Source: Roseicella frigidaeris (GTDB lineage: Bacteria; Pseudomonadota; Alphaproteobacteria; Acetobacterales; Acetobacteraceae). Taken from it: a stretch of DNA of 64,000 nt. Within the stretch, counting starts at the first letter, position 1. Each line of letters starts with the position of its first letter. Both the position numbers and the translations under genes were made by a program. The stretch lies in NCBI RefSeq assembly GCF_003258945.1, contig NZ_QLIX01000003.1:124001-188000 (forward strand), given 5' to 3'. Shown one piece after another: positions 10,675-18,732 of this stretch. Below the pieces are notes generated by a model. It was not told where the DNA came from. It made no database searches and saw nothing but the letters and a program-made list of their open reading frames with translations.

Positions 10675-10704
10675 ACCATGGGCAGGCGCCCCCCTCCCCG
10701 TCAA
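10675..10704 (-). promoter_or_regulatory. Probable thrS promoter
   Basis: On the minus strand TTGACG (10699-10704) is followed after 18 bp by CATGGT (10675-10680), about 40 bp upstream of the thrS start. The same pair of hexamers is found upstream of dapD. No T-box or other leader structure was recognised. Confidence 0.5.
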
Positions 10705-10764
10705 GCATCGCCGGGGAAAGCCAGCCCTGCGCCGTTCGCGCAGCGAAGCGTGCCGGTTCAACTG

Positions 10765-10877
10765 TCGCGAGAATTTTAGGAACTATCCGAAACGAAAGCT
10801 ACCTGCCGGCATCTTCGCCAATATAGATTATGACAGTTGGGAAATATTCCCGCAAAAACCGAGCAAAAGGGATTGGC
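10765..10877 (+). promoter_or_regulatory. AT-rich upstream region of the RTX gene
   Basis: This stretch between divergent thrS and the RTX gene is strikingly A+T-rich compared with its surroundings. It contains TATAGATTATG near 10823 (candidate -10 region), an interrupted palindrome GGGAAATATTCCC (10839-10851) that could be an operator, and an AAAAGGG ribosome binding site 7-8 bases before the ATG. No confident -35 box is visible. Confidence 0.4.
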
Positions 10878-12911
10878 ATGTCGAATCTCTTCATCGTACC
10901 TGGCTCCGGCAGCACGAACAATACTGATTACATCGATCTGGCGGCCCGCGGCGGCGGCGGCGCCAACCGCGTCTGGGCCGGCGGCGGCGCCGACCGCGTG
11001 ATCGGCAGCACCGGCCAGGACACGCTCCATGGCGAGGACGGCAACGACCAGCTGGTCGGCGATGCCGGAGCCGACAGCCTCGATGGCGGCGCCGACCACG
11101 ACGCGCTTTCCGGCGGCGCCGGCAACGACACCATCGAGGGCGGCGAGGGCAACGACACCGCCAGTGGCGGCGCCGATGACGACAGCATCGCGGGCGGCGC
11201 CGGCGCCGACATGCTGAACGGCGACGACGGCCACGACACCATCGATGGCGGCGCCGGGGACGACGCGCTCACCGGCGGCAACGGCAACGACCTGCTCCAG
11301 GGCGGCGAGGGCGACGACCGGCTGAACGGCGGCGCCGGGCAGAACACGTTGCAGGGCGGCGAGGGCGATGATTCGCTGACCGGCGGCGCCGATGCCGATG
11401 CGCTCTCCGGCGATGCCGGCGCCGACACCCTCCTCGGCGGCGACGGCGCCGATACGCTCGATGGCGGCGACGGCGACGATGTCCTCATGGCCGGCGCGGG
11501 CGACGACCTGATCATGGGCGGCGAGGGCGACGACACCATCGATTCCAGCCTCGGCCGCGACACGGTGCTCGCCGGCGAGGGCGACGACCGCATCAAGCAG
11601 ACCCTGACGGCGGCGCCGGCCACCGGCCTCGAGCTGATCGATGGCGGCGCGGGCTGGGACACGCTGCACCTCGCCCTCACCCGGGCGCAGTGGTTCGACA
11701 CCGCCATCCAGGCCGACATCGCCGGCCTCCGGGCGCATATCGCCGGCCCGGAGGGGCAGACCGCCCCCTATGCCGCCGATGCCCTGCACACCGCCGTCAC
11801 CCGGGTCGAGGCCTTCGACATCACGGTGGATGGCGTCACCCTCACGGCCCAGGACGATGCGGTCGCGGCGGCCGATGACAGCGCCACGGCCAGCCTGCAG
11901 GCCGGCTCGGTGACGCTGGACCTCCTCGCCAATGACAGCGCGCCCGACCTGGTGCGCTCACTCGCGCTGCTGAGCGGCCCGGCGCATGGCAGCCTGGTGC
12001 TGAACGCCGACAACAGCGTGACCTTCACCTACGGCGCCGCCGACTTCGCCTACCTGCCGCAGGGCGGCTCCGACACGGTGAGCTTCGCCTACCGCGTCAC
12101 CGATGCCGATGGCGATGTCGGCGAGGCGACGGCGCGGATCACCGTCACCGGGGGCGTCAACGACGCGCCGGTCGCGGTCTCCCTCGCCGGCGGCAGCGTG
12201 CGGGAGAACCTGGCGGCGGGCACGGTCGTCGGCACCCTCGCGGCGGTCGATCCCGACGGCGATGCGGTGAGCTTCGCGGTGACGGGCGACAAGGCCAGCC
12301 TGTTCGAGGTGGTCGGCAACGAGCTGCGGACCAGGGTGGCGCTGGACTACGAGGCGGCCACCCAGCACCTGGTCGGGCTGCGGGCGACGGACAGCCACGG
12401 CGCGACGCTCGACACCGCCGTCACCGTGCAGGTCACCGACGAGGTCTCGCGGCTGGTGAGCTACACCCAGTCGGCGACCCAGACCACGGCCGGGCAGGAT
12501 TTCGCCCTCACCTTCGCCGGCCTGGCGCCTTCGGACGGGCAGGCCGGCACGCTGACCGTCATCGCCACGGGCGACCTCGACTCGAACGGCCTCCTGGTCA
12601 ACCTGATCCCGACGAACCCCGAATACGTCACCCTCGGCTTCGCCGGCCAGTCGCAGCGCCTCGACATCCAGCAGGCCGACTCGGTGAAGAGCGCGAACGG
12701 GGTGCTGCTCTCCCTCACCGACCTCCTGCTCGGGGTCGGCAGCGAGCAGGTCACGCTCACCAAGGCCTATGCCATCGCCGGCCAGGCGCTCCAGACGGAG
12801 CTGGCCGACGGCCAGCTCACCGTCACGGCGGATCTGAGCGCCCTGGTGAACGCCGCCATCGACAGCCGCGACGGCGTCGCCGTCACGCTCAGCTACTACG
12901 CCCTGGTCTGA
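10878..12911 (+). CDS. RTX calcium-binding protein with cadherin-like domains, probably type I secreted
   Basis: The 677-residue protein starts at ATG 10878 after AAAAGGG. Residues about 25-244 are roughly twenty RTX nonapeptides (GGxGxDxLx), which fold into a calcium-bound beta-roll. Residues about 340-420 contain a VCBS/tandem-type domain (VTLDLLANDSAP, AYRVTDADGDVGEATARITV, VNDAPVAVSL), followed by a cadherin-like repeat (VRENLAAGTVVGTLAAVDPDGD, LRTRVALDYEAA, HLVGLRATDSHG). The last 140 residues are not recognised. No signal peptide, consistent with type I secretion, but no ABC/MFP/TolC genes are nearby. Likely an extracellular adhesin or matrix protein; RTX repeats at the N-terminus rather than the C-terminus are unusual. 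Function beyond this is inference. Confidence 0.85.
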   Translation: MSNLFIVPGSGSTNNTDYIDLAARGGGGANRVWAGGGADRVIGSTGQDTLHGEDGNDQLVGDAGADSLDGGADHDALSGGAGNDTIEGGEGNDTASGGADDDSIAGGAGADMLNGDDGHDTIDGGAGDDALTGGNGNDLLQGGEGDDRLNGGAGQNTLQGGEGDDSLTGGADADALSGDAGADTLLGGDGADTLDGGDGDDVLMAGAGDDLIMGGEGDDTIDSSLGRDTVLAGEGDDRIKQTLTAAPATGLELIDGGAGWDTLHLALTRAQWFDTAIQADIAGLRAHIAGPEGQTAPYAADALHTAVTRVEAFDITVDGVTLTAQDDAVAAADDSATASLQAGSVTLDLLANDSAPDLVRSLALLSGPAHGSLVLNADNSVTFTYGAADFAYLPQGGSDTVSFAYRVTDADGDVGEATARITVTGGVNDAPVAVSLAGGSVRENLAAGTVVGTLAAVDPDGDAVSFAVTGDKASLFEVVGNELRTRVALDYEAATQHLVGLRATDSHGATLDTAVTVQVTDEVSRLVSYTQSATQTTAGQDFALTFAGLAPSDGQAGTLTVIATGDLDSNGLLVNLIPTNPEYVTLGFAGQSQRLDIQQADSVKSANGVLLSLTDLLLGVGSEQVTLTKAYAIAGQALQTELADGQLTVTADLSALVNAAIDSRDGVAVTLSYYALV

Positions 12912-12922
12912 CCCCGGCCGGA

Positions 12923-12952
12923 GCCCGTCCGGCCGGAAACGTCCGGACGGGC
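12923..12952 (+). terminator. Terminator of the RTX gene
   Basis: A 10-bp perfect stem, GCCCGTCCGG (12923-12932) and CCGGACGGGC (12943-12952), with a 10-nt loop, 12 bp after the stop codon and before the convergent glycosyltransferase stop. No U-run. The stem sequence CCCGTCCGG recurs in the terminator after the S8 peptidase gene. Confidence 0.6.
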
Positions 12953-12981
12953 CGAGGCCGGCGCGCGGCGGCGGGCCGGCG

Positions 12982-13917
12982 TCACCCGCCCGGCCGTTCC
13001 CCCCCAGCGCGGAGCCGCTGCAGCGCCGCCTGCACCGCCTCGACCGGCAGCCGTGCCAGCGCCTCGTGCCGCAGCACCGCCACGGCCGGGCCACGCGGGG
13101 CGCAGAGGGCCGGGTCGCTCTCCGGCCCGAACAGCGCCAGCGTCGGGCAGCCGGCGGCGGCGATGAGATGCGTCGGGCCGGTGTCGTTGCCCACGGCGAA
13201 GGCGGCCCGCCGCGCCACCGCCCCGAGCCGGGCGAAGCCGGTGCGGCCCGTCAGGTCGATGGCCCCCGGCGCCGCGGCCAGGATCGCCGCCGCCAGCCCG
13301 CGCTCGGCCGGCCCGCCGATGACCGCGGCCGGACAGTCGAGCCCCGCCGCCAGCGCCGCGTAACGCGCCACCGGCCAGCGCTTGCCCGGCCGCAACGGCG
13401 AGGCGCCGGGCACCAGCAGGGCGAAACGCGGCGGCAGGCCGAGATCGGCGATGTCGCCCTCCAGCCAGGCGAGGTCGGGGGGCGGGAAGTCCCGGATACC
13501 CGCCATCTCGAGCTGCTCGCGCTGCCGCTCGATGGTGTGCATCAGGTCGCGTTGCGGATTGGCATGCGGATGGCTGGCGCCGCGGGCGATGCCGGACCAT
13601 TCGGCGCCGCGCCCGACCAGCCAGCGATAGCGCGAGGAGCGCGAGGAGGTCTGCAGGTCGTAGACCCGGGTGAACCGCGCGGCGCGCAGCCGGCGGGCGA
13701 GGCGCCAGAGGCCGCGCGGATCCGTCCAGGCGGGGCGGCCATCGCTCCAGACCGCGTCGAACCAGGGGCTGAGCCGCGCCAGCTCGGCATAGGGCGGCGT
13801 GGTCAGCAGGGTGATGTGCGCCCCCGGGTGATGCGCCCGGATGGCGGCGAAGGGGCCGAAGGCCTGCACGACATCGCCGAGGGCGGCGAGCTTGATGACC
13901 AGGATGCGCGGCCTCAT
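12982..13917 (-). CDS. Glycosyltransferase family 9 (heptosyltransferase-like)
   Basis: The 311-residue protein begins MRPRILVIKLAALGDVVQAFGPFAAIRAHHPG, the GT9 N-terminal signature (KLAALGDVV), and has the nucleotide-sugar-binding C-terminal half with LLVPGASPLRPGKRWP and FAVGNDTGPTHLIAAAGCPTLALFG. Family members add heptose from ADP-heptose to the LPS inner core; the exact acceptor cannot be inferred. Its ATG overlaps the stop of the upstream glycosyltransferase gene as ATGA, so the two are co-translated. Confidence 0.9.
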   Translation of the reverse strand: MRPRILVIKLAALGDVVQAFGPFAAIRAHHPGAHITLLTTPPYAELARLSPWFDAVWSDGRPAWTDPRGLWRLARRLRAARFTRVYDLQTSSRSSRYRWLVGRGAEWSGIARGASHPHANPQRDLMHTIERQREQLEMAGIRDFPPPDLAWLEGDIADLGLPPRFALLVPGASPLRPGKRWPVARYAALAAGLDCPAAVIGGPAERGLAAAILAAAPGAIDLTGRTGFARLGAVARRAAFAVGNDTGPTHLIAAAGCPTLALFGPESDPALCAPRGPAVAVLRHEALARLPVEAVQAALQRLRAGGERPGG

Positions 13918-15086
13918 GCCGCGCGCCCCTGGGCCGGCTCCCCCTGGTCGGTCCCCTGGCCGGTTCCCTGGGTCAGCTCCCGGTAGACCGCGAGCGTCGC
14001 CGCCTGCATCGCCGCGGTGGTGTTGCCGGCGAGCACCCGCGCCCGCGCCCGCGCCCCGATCGCCGCCCGCTCGGCCGGCGGCAGGGCCAGCACCCGCCGG
14101 ATCGCCGCGGCCAGCGCCGCCGGGTCGCCGGGCGGCACCCGCCAGCCGGTCACGCCCTCCTCCACCGTCTCGCGCGGGCCGCCGAGATCGGCGGCGATCA
14201 CCGGCCGCGCCATGGCCTGCGCCTCGATCACCGTGCGCCCGAAGGCCTCCGGGTCGGTCGAGGCATGCAGGACGATGTCGCCGAGCAGCAGCGCCGCCGG
14301 CATGTCGTCGGCATGGCCGGCGAGGATCACCCGCCCCTGCAGCCCGAGCGCCGCGATCCGCGCCGCCAGCTCGGCCCGCAGCGACGGGCCGCCGCCGCCG
14401 ACCAGCAGGGCGACCGCCGCCGGCACCGCCGCCATGGCCTCGACCAGCACCGCCTGGCCCTTCCAGCGGGCGAGGCGGCCGGGCAGCAGGATCACCGGCC
14501 GGTCCGGCGGCACGCCCCAGGCGCCGCGCAAGGCCGCGATCCGCGCCGGCGCCACCCCGTCGGGATCGAACAGCGCCGGGTCGACGCCGCGCGGGATGAT
14601 GCGGATGCGCGCCGGGTCGGTGCCGTGCACCCGCCGGATGTGCTCGGCGATGAAGCGGCTGATGGCGATCACCCGCTCGCCCCGCGCCATGACCGAGTTG
14701 TAGAGCCGCTTGCCCGGGACGCCCTCGTTGTAGGTGCCGTGATAGGTGGTGACGAAATGCGCGCCGCTCCGCCGCGCCGCGAGCAGCGCCGACCAGGCCG
14801 GGGCGCGGGAGCGGGCATGGATGATCGCCACCCCCTCGGCGCGGGCCAGCGCCGCCAGATGCCCGGCATTGCGCAGGATGCCGACGGGGTTCTTGGTCCG
14901 CAGCGGCAGGGTGACGTGGCGGGCGCCGAGCCGCTCCAGCGGCGCCACCAGCCGGCCCCCGGCCGAGGCGACGAGGGCCCGGCCGCCGGCGCGGATCACC
15001 GCATCGGCGATCTCCAGCGTGCCGCGCTCCACCCCGCCGGATTCGAGGGCGGGCAGCACCTGCAGCACCGTGGGGGCGGCCGTCAT
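13914..15086 (-). CDS. Glycosyltransferase family 4
   Basis: A 390-residue GT-B fold glycosyltransferase. The start MTAAPTVLQVLPALESGGVERGTLEIA at 15086 fits the GT4 N-terminus; longer reading frames upstream are low-complexity. Conserved elements are VIAISRFIAEHIRRVHG, IIPRGVDPALFDP, PVILLPGRLARWKGQAVLVEAM and the E-x7-E-like region HASTDPEAFGRTVIEAQAMARPVIAADLGGPRETV. It probably acts on a cell-surface glycan with the coupled GT9 enzyme; LPS core is the simplest assumption. No polymerase, flippase or sugar-nucleotide genes are nearby. Confidence 0.9.
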   Translation of the reverse strand: MTAAPTVLQVLPALESGGVERGTLEIADAVIRAGGRALVASAGGRLVAPLERLGARHVTLPLRTKNPVGILRNAGHLAALARAEGVAIIHARSRAPAWSALLAARRSGAHFVTTYHGTYNEGVPGKRLYNSVMARGERVIAISRFIAEHIRRVHGTDPARIRIIPRGVDPALFDPDGVAPARIAALRGAWGVPPDRPVILLPGRLARWKGQAVLVEAMAAVPAAVALLVGGGGPSLRAELAARIAALGLQGRVILAGHADDMPAALLLGDIVLHASTDPEAFGRTVIEAQAMARPVIAADLGGPRETVEEGVTGWRVPPGDPAALAAAIRRVLALPPAERAAIGARARARVLAGNTTAAMQAATLAVYRELTQGTGQGTDQGEPAQGRAA

Positions 15087-15428
15087 CCGGCGCGCCGCGG
15101 CGGCGCCGCGGCAGGGCGGCGGCCCGCGCCATCCCCCGGGATGCCCGGGAGGGCGCTCGATGCGGCGATCGGAGGGGCGATCGGGCCGGCGGGGTCCCGA
15201 AATTCGGTCATGCGCGGGTCCTGGGATGGCGATGGCGGGCTGCGCTTCCTCGGCGCCCGGCGCCGCGGCGTCAACCGCGCGGGGGCCTGGCCGCGGCCCG
15301 GCCGCGCCGCCCCCGTTCACCGCGGGATGATGTCTTGACGTAAAGATTCATATGGACAACATATAAACCATAGGTAACATTCCCTTTCATGTTGCTAGCC
15401 CTGAGCGTTTGCTCGAGGAGGAACGAGG
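15087..15428 (+). promoter_or_regulatory. Intergenic region with AT-rich promoter island upstream of the S8 peptidase
   Basis: The left two thirds (15087-15330) are ordinary GC-rich DNA with no supported gene. From 15330 to 15405 the DNA becomes A+T-rich. A TTGACG -35 box (15335-15340) is followed after 17-18 bp by AACATA/ACATAT (about 15358-15364) as a candidate -10. A strong GAGGAGGAACGAGG ribosome binding region lies just before the ATG at 15429. Confidence 0.5.
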
Positions 15429-18095
15429 ATGACCGATAGCACCCCGACCGACCCACTCTTCCGCTACCAGTGGGGCCTGCAGAACACCGGGCAGGCGAAT
15501 GGCGGGATCGGAATCGACATCAACGTCCTGCTGGCCTGGGACGACTACACCGGGCGCGGGGTCCGCGTCGGGGTGATCGACTCCGGCGTGCAGCTCGACC
15601 ATCCCGATCTCCGGCAGAACATCGACCCCTCCGCCACCTGGGATGCCGCGCAGGACCAGCCGGGCGGCGATCCCCTGGGCCGGGACGAGAATCACGGCAC
15701 GGCCGTGGCCGGCATCATCGCCGCGGCGTCCAACGACATCGGCGGCGTCGGCGTCGCCCCGGATGCGACGCTCGGCGTCTACCATGTCGGCTTCGGCGCG
15801 AACCTGCCCTTCCCGGTGCGGCCGGACCAATTCACCATCGCCTTCCAGCATGCCCTGGCCGACGGCATGGACATCGTGAACAACAGCTGGGGCGCGACCG
15901 TGCCCTTCGCCCTGCCGGAGGAGGGCACGGCGGCGCTGATCGAGCAGGGGCGCAACGGCCTCGGCACGATCATCGTCTTCGCCAACGGCAACGGCCGCGC
16001 CGATGGCGATGACGGGGTGCTCGAGCTGCAGCTCGACCTGCCCTATGTCATCAGCGTGGGCGCGGTGCAGAACAACGGCGTCGCCACCGGCTACAGCACG
16101 CCGGGCGCCGACCTGCTGATCTCGGCGCCGGGCGGCGCGCAGACCGACCAGTCGGCGACCCGGCCCGGCAACGGCATCGCCACCACGGACCGCACCGGCA
16201 CGGATGGCTACAACACCACCGCGGGCAGCGCCGGCGACTACACCTACGACTTCAACGGCACCTCCGCCGCGACGCCCTTCGTCTCCGGCGTCGTGGCGCT
16301 GATGCTGGAGGCCAATCCCGGCCTCGGCTACCGCGACGTGCAGGAGATCCTGTCGGCCTCGGCGCGCCTCACCGACGAGGCCGCGACGGGCTGGATCACC
16401 AACACCGCCGGCACCTGGAATGGCGGCGGCCGCCTGTTCAACCGGGACTACGGGTTCGGCCTGGTGGACGCGCATGCCGCGGTGCGGCTGGCGGAGAGCT
16501 ATATCGGGCGCGAGGCGAAGACCGCCGCCAACACCCTGACCTACGAGACGGCCTACACGCCCCCAAGCGCCGTCACGCTGTCGGAGAGCTGGACCTCGAT
16601 CCCCCTGCACCTCACCGGCAGCGGCACGGTCGAGCATGTCAGCCTGGCCCTGCATCTCGACACGCCCAACGCCGCCAACCTCGCCATCGAGCTGGTCTCG
16701 CCCACGGGCACCCGGATCCCGCTGCTGCAATTCGCCAAGAGCACGGAGACGGTGGCCTGGCCTGAAGGGGGCTTCACGCTGACCACGCCGGGCTTCTGGG
16801 GCGAGAAGATCGACGGCACCTGGCGGCTTGCCGTCCTCAGCCTGAACGAGGACCCGGCCGTCGTCGAGCACCTCGTCGATGCCACGATCGAGGTGTCCGC
16901 CGCCGCGGCGAGCACGGTGAAGGAGTTCGTCTACACGGACGACTTCCCCTCCCTCGCGGCCGAGGATTCGTCGCGGCTGATCGTCACCTCGCCGACCAAC
17001 CAGATCGCGATCAACGCCGCGGCGGTGACGGGCGACGTGATCCTCGACCTGCCGGCGCATACCCTCTCCGTCGACGGCACGCTGTCGGTGATCAATCCCG
17101 CGGCCCATATCGTCGAGGTGTATGGCGGCGACGGGAATGACGCGTTGTACGGCGATGCCGGCGACACGGTCTTCATGCCCGGCCGCGGGGCCAACGTCAC
17201 CGAGGGCGGCGGCGGCCATGACATCGTGAAGCTGCTGCGCCCGCTCGATGCCTATGCGGACGTCGCCAGCGGCGAGCGCGTGATGGTGGCGGGCCCGCAC
17301 AGCCTCGACACGATCTCGGGCGTGGCGACGCTGCAGTTCAGCGACGGCAGCATCGCCCTCGGCAGCAACCCGATGGTCCGCGGCCTCTACTACGCGCAGC
17401 ACAATGCGGATGTGTACGCCTCCGGCATCGCCGCCGACCTGCACTACGCCACGGAAGGCTGGCAGCAGGGCCGCGACCCCAACCCCTGGTTCAGCACCAC
17501 CAGCTACCTGGCGAACCACAAGGACGTGCAGGCGATGGGGGTGAACCCGCTCGACTACTATGCCTGGGTGGGATGGCAGCGGGACGACGACCCCTCGGCC
17601 GGCTTCGACGGCTCGCTCTACCTGCACTTCAACCCGGATGTCGCGGCGGCGGGGCTGAACCCGCTGCTGCACTGGCTGCAATACGGCCAGGCGGAGGGGC
17701 GCGACATCTATCCGGTGATCGACGGCGCCAGGCTGCGGGGCGACTTCGACCCCACCTTCTACAGCCTGGCCAACCCGGACGTGGCGGCGGCGGGCGTCGA
17801 CCCGATGCTGCACTGGCAGGAATACGGCTGGCGGGAAGGGCGCGACCCGAATGCCTATTTCGACACCGATTTCTACCTGACGGCCAATACCGACGTCGCC
17901 GCCGCCCATCTCGACCCGCTGCTGCACTACCAGATCTATGGCTGGCGGGAGGGGCGCGACCCGTCGGCGGCCTTCGACACCGACTCCTACCTGCACCGCT
18001 ACGCCGATGTCGCGGCCGCCGGGGTGGACCCGCTGCTGCACTTCCTCAGCTACGGCGTCCTCGAGGGCCGCACGGCCGAGGCGGCGCTGATCTGA
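15429..18095 (+). CDS. Kexin-like S8 serine peptidase with P domain and six C-terminal repeats
   Basis: The 888-residue protein carries a subtilase domain (about 10-350) with the full catalytic set: Asp51 (VGVIDSGVQLDHPD), His89 (DENHGTAVAGI), oxyanion Asn188 (FANGNGRADGDDG, as in kexin/furin) and Ser279 (NGTSAATPFVSG). A proprotein-convertase P domain follows (about 381-492, ending DGTWRLAVLS...IEVSA). Residues about 560-590 contain an RTX-like GGDGNDALYGDAGD. Residues about 651-888 are six repeats of about 38 residues with core DVAAAGVDPLLHYxxYGWREGRDP. There is no signal peptide or propeptide, suggesting type I-like export through the C-terminus; this is inference. Probably secreted protease; substrate unknown. 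Confidence 0.88.
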   Translation: MTDSTPTDPLFRYQWGLQNTGQANGGIGIDINVLLAWDDYTGRGVRVGVIDSGVQLDHPDLRQNIDPSATWDAAQDQPGGDPLGRDENHGTAVAGIIAAASNDIGGVGVAPDATLGVYHVGFGANLPFPVRPDQFTIAFQHALADGMDIVNNSWGATVPFALPEEGTAALIEQGRNGLGTIIVFANGNGRADGDDGVLELQLDLPYVISVGAVQNNGVATGYSTPGADLLISAPGGAQTDQSATRPGNGIATTDRTGTDGYNTTAGSAGDYTYDFNGTSAATPFVSGVVALMLEANPGLGYRDVQEILSASARLTDEAATGWITNTAGTWNGGGRLFNRDYGFGLVDAHAAVRLAESYIGREAKTAANTLTYETAYTPPSAVTLSESWTSIPLHLTGSGTVEHVSLALHLDTPNAANLAIELVSPTGTRIPLLQFAKSTETVAWPEGGFTLTTPGFWGEKIDGTWRLAVLSLNEDPAVVEHLVDATIEVSAAAASTVKEFVYTDDFPSLAAEDSSRLIVTSPTNQIAINAAAVTGDVILDLPAHTLSVDGTLSVINPAAHIVEVYGGDGNDALYGDAGDTVFMPGRGANVTEGGGGHDIVKLLRPLDAYADVASGERVMVAGPHSLDTISGVATLQFSDGSIALGSNPMVRGLYYAQHNADVYASGIAADLHYATEGWQQGRDPNPWFSTTSYLANHKDVQAMGVNPLDYYAWVGWQRDDDPSAGFDGSLYLHFNPDVAAAGLNPLLHWLQYGQAEGRDIYPVIDGARLRGDFDPTFYSLANPDVAAAGVDPMLHWQEYGWREGRDPNAYFDTDFYLTANTDVAAAHLDPLLHYQIYGWREGRDPSAAFDTDSYLHRYADVAAAGVDPLLHFLSYGVLEGRTAEAALI
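17380..18090 (+). repeat. Six tandem approx. 38-residue coding repeats in the S8 peptidase
   Basis: Units begin at YYAQHNADV, YLANHKDV, YLHFNPDV, YSLANPDV, YLTANTDV and YLHRYADV. Units 3-6 are the closest, sharing DVAAAG(L/V)(N/D)P(L/M)LHW/Y and YGWREGRDP; units 1 and 2 are diverged and unit 3 has a short insertion. Conserved aromatic and Asp residues suggest a repeated small fold. Similar repeats occur at the C-termini of other large extracellular alphaproteobacterial proteins (from memory). Confidence 0.8.
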
Positions 18096-18102
18096 CGCCT
18101 GG

Positions 18103-18130
18103 CCCGTCCGGGTGGAGACACCCGGACGGG
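18103..18130. terminator. Bidirectional terminator between S8 peptidase and DUF2478 genes
   Basis: A perfect 12-bp stem CCCGTCCGGGTG/CACCCGGACGGG closed by a GAGA (GNRA) tetraloop, seven bases after the S8 stop codon and eight before the convergent DUF2478 stop. The stem begins with the same CCCGTCCGG as the RTX gene terminator. Confidence 0.75.
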
Positions 18131-18137
18131 ATCTGCC

Positions 18138-18647
18138 CTAGGCGGCGAGCCTGGCGATCCCGGCCCACCAGCCGCGGATCGCCGCCGCCTCGGCCGGCAG
18201 GGGCCGGGCCTGGGGCGCGAAGCGGAAGCAGGCCTCCCGGTGCAGGTCGGAGACGCTGGTGAGCACCGGCCTGCCGGCCGCGATCGCCGCGGCGAAGACG
18301 GGGGCGAGGCCACCGCCGGCCGCTTCCAGCTTGCCGAACTTGCTCAGCACCACGAGGTCGCAGCCGGCGATCTGCCCGAGCACCGCGGCCGCGGCCGCCT
18401 CCACCCCGGTGGCGTCGAGATGGCAGGCGGTGCCGGCGGGCGGCGTCTCGAAGAACATCGGGAAGGCCCGGCCGCTGCCGATGTCGCGCAGGAAGCCGGC
18501 GCCGCAGGCGCGACCCGGCAGGCCATGCGCCTCGGCCAGGGTGCCGGCGACGCGCAGCCCGGCGGCCTGCCACTCGGCGACGGCGGCCGCGAGGAGCGCC
18601 TGGAGCCGCGGCCCCTCGGCCCCGCCGAGCACGGCAAATCGCTGCAT
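18138..18647 (-). CDS. DUF2478 protein, putative nucleotide-binding protein
   Basis: The 169-residue protein starts at MQRFAVLGG after GGGAGAGGGAG. Residues about 100-150 (CDLVVLSKFGKLEAAGGGLAPVFAAAIAAGRPVLTSVSD, in parts) match the DUF2478 pattern of a conserved beta-strand, NRFGK-like motif and C-terminal invariant PVLTAVS. In other bacteria the family is found near molybdenum or molybdopterin genes, but there are none in this window, so a molybdenum role is only a hint. No membrane segments. It is convergent with the S8 peptidase gene. Confidence 0.75.
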   Translation of the reverse strand: MQRFAVLGGAEGPRLQALLAAAVAEWQAAGLRVAGTLAEAHGLPGRACGAGFLRDIGSGRAFPMFFETPPAGTACHLDATGVEAAAAAVLGQIAGCDLVVLSKFGKLEAAGGGLAPVFAAAIAAGRPVLTSVSDLHREACFRFAPQARPLPAEAAAIRGWWAGIARLAA

Positions 18648-18732
18648 CGCTCCCTCTCCCCTGCCATCGCCGCACGAGCCTAGCACGCCCCGGGGCCTCC
18701 GCGACGGCGCGCGGCAGCGCCGTGCAGCGCGA

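Noticed and set aside
10950-11600. Regularly spaced GGCGGCGCCGG-type repeats that could suggest a CRISPR array or minisatellite
   Set aside because: They are in-frame RTX nonapeptide codons with no constant repeat-spacer organisation.
13914-15320. Start of the GT4 gene 78 codons further upstream
   Set aside because: The extension is Pro/Arg/Gly-rich without homology-like features; MTAAPTVLQVLPALESGG is a normal GT4 N-terminus.
15387-18041. Long open frame (over 880 codons) on the minus strand opposite the S8 peptidase
   Set aside because: Its composition is Arg/Gly/Val/Ala/His-rich without family motifs; it is the complement of a GC3-biased gene. The plus-strand frame has full catalytic motifs.
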